A DNA stretch of 18,580 nt from DATJPD01 sp036394195 (lineage in GTDB: Bacteria > Pseudomonadota > Alphaproteobacteria > CACIAM-22H2): assembly GCA_036394195.1 (NCBI GenBank), contig DASWFO010000257.1, positions 1 through 18,580 on the forward strand, read 5' to 3'. Made by a program: the position numbers and the translations under genes. The notes under the pieces were generated by a model. That model searched no databases and was not told the DNA's origin. It saw only the letters and a list, made by a program, of their open reading frames with translations. How positions within the stretch are numbered: position 1 is the stretch's first letter; each line of letters opens with the position of its first letter. Shown one piece after another: positions 13,996 to 18,580 of the stretch.

Positions 13996-15423
13996 TCACC
14001 GCCGCGAATCGAAGCTGTAGGCCGAGGGGCCCTTCACCTTCTCGTCGACCACCAGCCGGTGCTGCAGCGGCGGGAAGGCGCGCTGGCGGCAATTCTCGCG
14101 CTCGCACAGCCGGCAGCCGACGCCGATCTCGGTGGCGGCGTCGAGTTTCGTGAGGTCGAGCCCGTCGGCATAGACCAGCTCGCCCGCCCGGGCGACGTCG
14201 CAGCCGAGCCCGATCGCGTAGCGGGTCGGCGGCGTGTGGAAGCTGCCGCCGGGCCGCTCGACCGTGCGGGCGATGCAGAAGAACGTGGCGCCGTCGGGCA
14301 GGCGCGCGATCTGGGTGCGGATCAGGCCGGGCGTGCCGAACGCCTCGTGCGCCACCCAGCGCGGACAAGATCCGCCGAAGCGCGAGAAATGGAATCCGGC
14401 GGCGGAGAACCGCTTGATGATGTTGCCGGCGCTGTCGGCGCGCAGGAAGAAGAACGGCACGCCGGCATCGCCCGGACGCTGCAGGTTCGACAGCCGGTGG
14501 CACGCCTGCTCGAACGACACGCGGAAGCGGTGCATCAGCCCTTCGACGTCGTAGCGGAGCGTTCGCGCGGCGGTCAGATACGGCTGATAGGGCATCATCA
14601 CCGCCCCGGCGAAATAATTGGCCAGGCCGACCCGGCACAGGGTCTCGCTTTCCGGCGATTCGAGCTTCGCGGCGGCGATCGTCGCATCGAACACGTCGCG
14701 TGCCTCGAGCAGGCCGAGCTGATAGGCCAGATGGAAGTTGCGGCTCGGCCGCGGCAGCACCTCCGACAGCGTGAACGTACGGGCTCGTGGATCAAAACGT
14801 CGCAGGATCTCGCTGTCCTGGTCGAGGCTGATGATCTCGACCGAGATGCCGTGCTTGGTGGCGAGGCGCTCGATCAGGCCCCGCTCGAGCGTCGTCGGCA
14901 CCAGCTCGGCCTCGCGGCAGAACGCCTCCGCGGCCTGCTCGACCGCCGGGAAGTAGTTGCCGCGCGCCTCGAAAAAATCACGGGCCTCCTCGGTCGGCAG
15001 CACGATGCGCTTGGTGGTCCCGCTCGGCAGCCCGAGCGACAGGGCTTGCGCGTCCTCGCGCGCGGTCCGCCAGGCGCGGTAGAGCTCGACCACGGCGCGC
15101 CCCGCCTTGGGGGCGGCCGCGACCAGCTGGCGGATCTCGTCGGCGTCGACCTCGGAGGCGGCCAGGCCGGGATCGGCGAACACCTCGCGCAACGCCAGCG
15201 CCAGCCGCCGCTCGGCGTCGTCCGACAGCTCCTGCAGGTCGACATCGAAGGTCTGGCCGAGCTTCAGCAGCAGCGACACGGTCACCGGCCGCTCGTCGTG
15301 CTCGATCAGGTTGAGATAGCTCGGGCTGATGCCGAGGCGCTCGGCCATCTGCTGCTGCGTCAGGCTCCGGTCCTGGCGCAGCCGCCGGATCTTGTTGCCC
15401 AACAAGGCTTTCTTCGTCGCCAT
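13996..15423 (-). CDS. RamB/PccR-type regulator (XRE HTH plus DUF2083)
   Basis: This 475-residue regulator has an N-terminal XRE helix-turn-helix (about 10-65: LGNKIRRLRQDRSLTQQQMAERLGISPSYLNLIEHDERPV), an IrrE-like middle region and a C-terminal DUF2083 segment with the Cys motif CRLCERENC near 445. Relatives RamB and PccR sense short-chain acyl-CoA status and control glyoxylate, methylcitrate or propionate genes. It lies divergent to aceA, the same pairing as RamB and isocitrate lyase in Actinobacteria. The IrrE zinc-protease motif HExxH is not intact (RNFHLAYQLG). The start ATG at 15421-15423 gives a normal N-terminus. Effector identity is not readable from the sequence. Confidence 0.9.
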   Translation of the reverse strand: MATKKALLGNKIRRLRQDRSLTQQQMAERLGISPSYLNLIEHDERPVTVSLLLKLGQTFDVDLQELSDDAERRLALALREVFADPGLAASEVDADEIRQLVAAAPKAGRAVVELYRAWRTAREDAQALSLGLPSGTTKRIVLPTEEARDFFEARGNYFPAVEQAAEAFCREAELVPTTLERGLIERLATKHGISVEIISLDQDSEILRRFDPRARTFTLSEVLPRPSRNFHLAYQLGLLEARDVFDATIAAAKLESPESETLCRVGLANYFAGAVMMPYQPYLTAARTLRYDVEGLMHRFRVSFEQACHRLSNLQRPGDAGVPFFFLRADSAGNIIKRFSAAGFHFSRFGGSCPRWVAHEAFGTPGLIRTQIARLPDGATFFCIARTVERPGGSFHTPPTRYAIGLGCDVARAGELVYADGLDLTKLDAATEIGVGCRLCERENCRQRAFPPLQHRLVVDEKVKGPSAYSFDSRR

Positions 15424-15617
15424 TCCCTACCCCCTTTTCTTCGGATCGGGGTTTACAGATTTACAAAAGACGCAATCTTTTTGAAAAACCAGGAACGAAT
15501 TTACTAATTAAATTACCAGCTTGCGGTTGTATTTCGCAGCCGCAATGTAAAATCATGGGCATGACTTGTCGAGTTCGCAAGTCCCGAATTCTCAACTCGC
15601 GACAGGAGCCGGCGCCC
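15424..15617. promoter_or_regulatory. Divergent RamB-like/aceA control region
   Basis: This is an unusually A+T-rich strip for this window. A sigma70-like pair faces aceA: TTGAAA (15481-15486), 18-base spacer, TAATTA (15505-15510), so a start near 15517 would give a leader of about 100 bases. TTTACA occurs at 15452-15457 and again at 15460-15465 (8-base offset); TTTACT at 15500-15505, ATTACC at 15512-15517, and TGTAAA inverted at 15546-15551. TTGCGG (15521-15526) and CCGCAA (15540-15545) are inverted. No exact TTTGCAAA motif, the type reported for PccR/RamB, was found. The repeated TTTACA half-sites are therefore the candidate operator. Confidence 0.45.
15567..15604 (+). promoter_or_regulatory. 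Hairpin in the aceA leader next to the ribosome-binding site
   Basis: TGTCGAGTT (15567-15575) can pair with AACTCGCGACA (15594-15604), using one two-base bulge; the inner CGAGTT/AACTCG part is exact. The right arm touches the first base of the aceA Shine-Dalgarno AGGAG (15604-15608). It could be an mRNA hairpin or a DNA palindrome bound by the regulator. Confidence 0.4.
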
Positions 15618-16946
15618 ATGCCTCATGATTCGATCGATGACATGATGGACTTCAACCACCCGCGTTGGCGGGGGATCAAGCGCGACTACACGCCGGCCGA
15701 CGTTCTCCGCCTGTCCGGATCGGTGCGGATCGCGCATACGCTGGCCGATCGCGGCGCTCGCAAGCTGTGGCAGCTGCTGCAGAGCGAGCCGTTCGTGCCG
15801 ACCCTGGGGGCGCTCACCGGCAATCAGGCGCTGCAGCAGGTCAAGGCCGGGCTGAAGGCGATCTACCTCTCCGGCTGGCAGGTGGCGGCGGACGCCAACA
15901 ACGCCGGCCAGATGTATCCTGACCAGAGCCTCTATCCGGTGAGCTCGGTGCCCGACGTGGTGCAGCGGATCAACCGCACCCTGCAGCGCGCCGACCAGAT
16001 CCAGCACATGGAGGGCACTGGCTCCGACAAGGGGGGAGACATCGACTACTTCGCGCCGATCATCGCCGACGCCGAAGCCGGGTTCGGCGGGCCGCTGAAT
16101 GCGTTCGAGCTGATGAAAGCGATGATCGAGGCCGGCGCGGCCGGCGTGCACTTCGAAGACCAGCTGTCGTCGGAGAAGAAATGCGGCCATCTCGGCGGCA
16201 AGGTGCTGGTGCCGATCCAGCAGCACGTGCGCACGTTGAACGCGGCGCGCTTCGCGGCCGACATCGAAGGCGTGCCCACGGTGCTGCTTGCCCGCACCGA
16301 CGCCGACGCGGCGCAGCTCGTCACCTCGGACGTCGATCCGCGCGACCGGCCGTTCCTGTCGGGCGAGCGGACACCCGAGGGCTTCTTCCGCGTCAAGCCC
16401 GGGGTCGGCAAGGACTACGCGATCGCGCGCGGCCTCGCCTTTGCCGAGTACTCCGACCTCATCTGGTGGGAGACGTCGGAGCCGAATCTCGAGGACGCGC
16501 AGCGCTTCGCCGACGCGATCCATCATCACTTCCCCGGCAAGCTGCTGGCCTATAACTGCTCGCCGTCGTTCAACTGGAAGAAGAAGCTGCCGGCCGGGGA
16601 CATCGCCGAGTTCCAGAAGCGCATCGGCGCCATGGGCTACAAGTACCAGTTCGTGACTCTCGCCGGCTATCACCAGCTGAACCACGGCATGTTCGAGCTG
16701 GCGCGCGATTACGCGACGCGCGGCATGGCGGCGTATTCGGATCTGCAGCAGGCCGAGTTCGCGTCCGAGGCGCGGGGCTATACCGCCGTGAAGCATCAGC
16801 GCGAAGTCGGCACCGGCTATTTCGACGCGGTGGCGGTGGCGGTGTCGGGCGGGTTGTCGTCGACGACCGCCATGGCCGGCTCGACCGAGGCCGAGCAGTT
16901 CCACGACAGCGAGAGCAAGTCACCGGTCTCCCACGCCGCGGAATAA
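15618..16946 (+). CDS. aceA: Isocitrate lyase
   Basis: AceA splits isocitrate to glyoxylate and succinate, the first glyoxylate-shunt step for growth on C2 units. The 442-residue protein matches family length and has the active-site motif KKCGHLGG with catalytic Cys189, plus GDIDYFAPIIADAEAGFGG, LARTDADAAQLV, and NCSPSFNWKKKL. ATG at 15618 is chosen over the in-frame ATG at 15555: an AGGAG element sits at 15604-15608, 9 bases before, and the protein then starts MPHDSIDDMMDFNHPRW. It is divergent to the RamB-like regulator and followed by a terminator, so monocistronic. Malate synthase is not in the window. Confidence 0.96.
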   Translation: MPHDSIDDMMDFNHPRWRGIKRDYTPADVLRLSGSVRIAHTLADRGARKLWQLLQSEPFVPTLGALTGNQALQQVKAGLKAIYLSGWQVAADANNAGQMYPDQSLYPVSSVPDVVQRINRTLQRADQIQHMEGTGSDKGGDIDYFAPIIADAEAGFGGPLNAFELMKAMIEAGAAGVHFEDQLSSEKKCGHLGGKVLVPIQQHVRTLNAARFAADIEGVPTVLLARTDADAAQLVTSDVDPRDRPFLSGERTPEGFFRVKPGVGKDYAIARGLAFAEYSDLIWWETSEPNLEDAQRFADAIHHHFPGKLLAYNCSPSFNWKKKLPAGDIAEFQKRIGAMGYKYQFVTLAGYHQLNHGMFELARDYATRGMAAYSDLQQAEFASEARGYTAVKHQREVGTGYFDAVAVAVSGGLSSTTAMAGSTEAEQFHDSESKSPVSHAAE

Positions 16947-16983
16947 TAAAAAGAGCAATCGCGCGGCATTTCTGGAGGAGGAG

Positions 16984-17017
16984 AACCGGGCGCCTCACGG
17001 CGCCCGGTTTTTCTTTT
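16984..17017 (+). terminator. Rho-independent terminator after aceA
   Basis: AACCGGGCGCC (16984-16994) pairs perfectly with GGCGCCCGGTT (16999-17009) around a TCAC loop. An 11-bp stem, GC-rich apart from its base, is followed by a run TTTTTCTTTT (17008-17017). It lies 38 bases beyond the aceA stop, on its strand, and is the clearest terminator in the window. Confidence 0.92.
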
Positions 17018-17039
17018 AAAGCTGTCACTGGCGCATTTT

Positions 17040-17064
17040 GGAACACGAGCGCCGCCGGGTTGTT
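17040..17064 (+). promoter_or_regulatory. EcfG-like general stress promoter
   Basis: GGAAC (17040-17044), a 16-base spacer, and TGTT (17061-17064) approach the alphaproteobacterial EcfG consensus GGAAC-N16/17-CGTT with one mismatch. It lies 34 bases before the small lipoprotein ATG. The aceA terminator upstream shows the lipoprotein gene needs its own promoter. Confidence 0.45.
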
Positions 17065-17098
17065 CTAGGCCCCGGGGTCCAAAACCAAGGAGACGCCG

Positions 17099-17344
17099 AT
17101 GACTGCTGCGAAAGCTCTTTCCCTTGCCGGGGCGGCGCTGATGGTATCGCTGGCCGCCGGCTGCGCCGGGCCCGGCTGCAGCACCTCGACCGACCCGGCG
17201 ACGTGCCGTAACACCGAAGATGTCAATAACTACAACCGCGCCCGGCAGCTGAACCAGGCCCCACCGGGGCCGCAATATCCCGACCAGTACCAGATGATGG
17301 ACCGGGCGGGGCGCAATCAGTACCGCCCTTATTACGGCCAGTAA
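17099..17344 (+). CDS. Small lipoprotein, function unknown
   Basis: This encodes 81 residues with a lipoprotein signal: MTAAKALSLAGAALMVSLAAGC, lipobox LAAGC at Cys22. The mature part is short, has a further two Cys (PGCSTSTDPATC) and is then polar, rich in Asn, Gln, Pro and Tyr (NNYNRARQLNQ...YPDQYQMMDRAGRNQYRPYYGQ). AAGGAG at 17087-17092, 6 bases before the ATG, supports the start. No family is recognised. Expected location is the inner leaflet of the outer membrane, or the inner membrane. It sits between the aceA terminator and a pair of paralogous lipoproteins of a different family, with an EcfG-like promoter upstream. Confidence 0.75.
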   Translation: MTAAKALSLAGAALMVSLAAGCAGPGCSTSTDPATCRNTEDVNNYNRARQLNQAPPGPQYPDQYQMMDRAGRNQYRPYYGQ

Positions 17345-17408
17345 CTCACACGTGTAGTGCCGCGCGGTAGTGCTGCGCTAAACTCGGTGCATCTCTAGCG
17401 CCACTACA

Positions 17409-17618
17409 ATCTTTCAGCGCCGCTTTGCGGCAGCCGCCCGCGCGGCGATCCTGATCGGGATCGTCACCGTGGGCGGCTGTGATAACCTGCCGCTGGTGAA
17501 GCAGGTCCATCAGCAATGCGCCAATGCCCAGGACGTCAAGGCCTGCGAGGATGCGGCATATGCGCGCGCTTACGCGATCGAGCGCCAGCGCGTCATCTAC
17601 TCGCACACCTATTGGTAA
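17409..17618 (+). pseudogene. Small lipoprotein paralogue, lacking a usable start codon
   Basis: An open frame with no ATG, GTG or TTG start in the right place. From the ATC at 17409 it reads FQRRFAAAARAAILIGIVTVGGC, a lipoprotein signal with Cys near 24, then DNLPLVKQVHQQCA, CEDAAYARAYAIERQRV and ends at TAA 17616-17618. The downstream gene at 17649 has DDLPMVKAVHAECAN and CEDAAYSRYYAIERQ, so they are tandem paralogues with a shared (K)xCEDAAY core. The frame is closed upstream by TAA at 17379-17381. It may be start-lost (ATG to ATC), use an ATC start, or reflect a base error. Coding conservation makes selection on the protein until recently plausible. Confidence 0.55.
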
Positions 17619-17648
17619 TCGCCGCATTCCGCGTATCGCTATCGCATC

Positions 17649-17870
17649 ATGGCTGCCTTTCCACGACCCGGTCGTGCGGCGGCTCTCGCCCTCCTCACCC
17701 TCTCGGCGCTGGGTATCAGCGCCTGCGACGATTTGCCGATGGTGAAGGCGGTGCACGCCGAATGCGCGAACACCGCGGAACCCGACCGCAAGGCGTGCGA
17801 GGACGCCGCTTACAGCCGCTATTACGCCATCGAGCGCCAGAAGCTGACCTTGCAGAGGGTCACCAACTAA
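17649..17870 (+). CDS. Small lipoprotein, paralogue of the preceding one
   Basis: This encodes 73 residues. The signal peptide MAAFPRPGRAAALALLTLSALGISAC ends in a lipobox (ISAC, Cys26). The mature peptide DDLPMVKAVHAECANTAEPDRKACEDAAYSRYYAIERQKLTLQRVTN has two further Cys and is conserved with the copy just upstream. The ATG at 17649 has no strong Shine-Dalgarno. No function is recognised; both are likely periplasm-facing lipid-anchored peptides. The gene ends 81 bases before the FAH gene. Confidence 0.75.
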   Translation: MAAFPRPGRAAALALLTLSALGISACDDLPMVKAVHAECANTAEPDRKACEDAAYSRYYAIERQKLTLQRVTN

Positions 17871-17903
17871 CGCCCGCGAGTCAGATCCGCGGGTTGACCC
17901 AGC

Positions 17904-17942
17904 CCTGAAAATCGCCGATCACTCGCCGGCTGAATTTTCAGG
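17904..17942 (+). promoter_or_regulatory. Hairpin overlapping the ribosome-binding site of the FAH gene
   Basis: CCTGAAAAT (17904-17912) is the exact reverse complement of ATTTTCAGG (17934-17942). GCCG (17914-17917) and CGGC (17927-17930) nest inside. The right arm covers the first bases of the AGGAGGAG Shine-Dalgarno (17940-17947). It may control translation or be an operator; as a terminator it lacks a T-run. Confidence 0.45.
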
Positions 17943-17951
17943 AGGAGCCCC

Positions 17952-18580
17952 ATGCGTCTGGTCGCGTTCGAACAATCGGGATCGTCTCGCCTCGGCGTCG
18001 TCGAAAACGACAGCGTAATCGACCTCGCGACGGCGGCCCCCGACCTGTCGCGCGATCTGACCGGCCTGATCCTGCGCGGCAACAGCGGCTGGACGTCGGT
18101 CGCCGACGCGGCGCAGCGCGCCCCGGCCTCGGCCCGGCGGCCGCTCGGGAGCCTCAAGCTCCTGCCGCCGATCCAGAACCCCGGCAAGATCGTCTGCCTC
18201 GGCCTCAACTATGTCGATCACGCAGCGGAGGGCGGGCACGCCAAGCCGGACTATCCAAGCGTCTTCCTGCGCGTCAGCACCTCGCTGGTGGCGCACAACG
18301 CGCCGATCCTCCGGCCGCGCTGCTCGGACAAGCTCGACTACGAGGCCGAGCTCGCGGTCATCATCGGCAAGACGGCGAAGCATGTGAAGAAGGCCGATGC
18401 ACTCGGCTATGTCGCCGGCTATTCGTGCTTCAACGATGGCACCTTGCGCGATTATCAGCGCAAGACGTCGCAATGGACCATCGGCAAGAATTTCGACGCC
18501 ACGGGCGGTTTCGGGCCGTGGTTCGTCACCGCCGACGAGGCGCCGGCGGGTGCTGTCGGCCTCGCCATCCGCTCCAAGCT
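17952..18580 (+). CDS. Fumarylacetoacetate hydrolase family protein, C-terminus cut by the edge
   Basis: This is a FAA-hydrolase fold enzyme that uses Mg2+ or Mn2+ to cleave or decarboxylate 2-oxo acids; homologues include acylpyruvases and ureidoglycolate lyases. The visible 209 residues start MRLVAFEQSGSSRLG, then show IVCLGLNYVDHAAEGG (the conserved Gly-x-Asn-Tyr-x-x-His-Ala-x-Glu), the metal-binding DYEAELAVIIG, NDGTLRDYQRK, WTIGKNFDATGGFGPWFV. The usual length is 280 or more, so 70 or so residues lie outside. The start ATG at 17952 is supported by AGGAGGAG (17940-17947). Substrate cannot be told from this part. Confidence 0.9.
   Translation, partial: MRLVAFEQSGSSRLGVVENDSVIDLATAAPDLSRDLTGLILRGNSGWTSVADAAQRAPASARRPLGSLKLLPPIQNPGKIVCLGLNYVDHAAEGGHAKPDYPSVFLRVSTSLVAHNAPILRPRCSDKLDYEAELAVIIGKTAKHVKKADALGYVAGYSCFNDGTLRDYQRKTSQWTIGKNFDATGGFGPWFVTADEAPAGAVGLAIRSK

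Noticed and set aside
14059..15507. A 482-codon open frame on the forward strand over the RamB-like gene
   Set aside because: The opposite strand encodes an intact helix-turn-helix and DUF2083 protein. The antisense frame has no motif or start context.
15513..16904. A 463-codon reverse-strand frame over aceA
   Set aside because: aceA is full-length with its catalytic KKCGH. The reverse frame is a low-complexity shadow.

Overview
The window is a GC-rich stretch of an alphaproteobacterial chromosome, most likely from a Rhodospirillales-type lineage. The gene order is the evidence. Reading outward from the gap at 1643-2096, hemE and hemH run leftwards, while a ppsR-type kinase/pyrophosphorylase, maf, aroE, coaE, dnaQ, secB (reverse strand), a Tim44-domain gene and mltA lie to the right. 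From general knowledge, this is the gene neighbourhood around the replication origin in many Alphaproteobacteria, where the origin abuts hemE as in Caulobacter and Rickettsia. The 454-base gap between hemE and the kinase gene is therefore read as the probable chromosomal oriC. It has an A+T-rich patch, degenerate DnaA boxes, six GANTC (CcrM-type) sites and several short repeats.

Layout. 1-1642 (reverse): hemH (cut by the left edge) and hemE, the last haem-pathway steps. 1643-2096: putative oriC. 2097-5738 (forward): ppsR-like, maf, aroE and coaE are tightly packed with overlapping stops and starts, followed by dnaQ. 5739-5938: a 143-bp palindromic repeat between convergent genes. 5939-7088 (reverse): secB and a histidine phosphatase. 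7213-9145 (forward): a Tim44-domain membrane protein and the lytic transglycosylase mltA, apparently with a non-ATG start. 9153-9659 (reverse): a periplasmic Spy/CpxP-like protein. 9813-12898 (forward): lutABC, the iron-sulfur L-lactate oxidation system, with a REP-like element between lutA and lutB. 12882-13825: smr and a small XRE regulator. 13838-13977: a second copy of the 140-bp palindromic repeat, again between convergent genes.

13996-15423 (reverse) encodes a RamB/PccR-type regulator (XRE plus DUF2083), divergent from aceA (isocitrate lyase, 15618-16946), which ends in a strong intrinsic terminator. This pairing suggests local control of the glyoxylate shunt by short-chain acyl-CoA status. 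The right end holds three small lipoprotein genes. Two are tandem paralogues, the first of which has no recognisable start codon. The first small lipoprotein gene, just after aceA, is preceded by an EcfG-like promoter. The window closes with a fumarylacetoacetate-hydrolase family gene cut by the edge.

Metabolically, lutABC (lactate to pyruvate), aceA with its regulator (acetate and fatty-acid carbon) and the PPDK-regulator homologue (pyruvate/PEP interconversion) form a coherent set for growth on C2/C3 acids. I found no phage, insertion sequence, CRISPR array, tRNA or rRNA. The most notable non-genic signals are the putative origin, the two 140-bp composite palindromes, a REP relic translated inside smr, and the start-less lipoprotein copy. 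I see no clear evidence of an entirely new multi-gene system.
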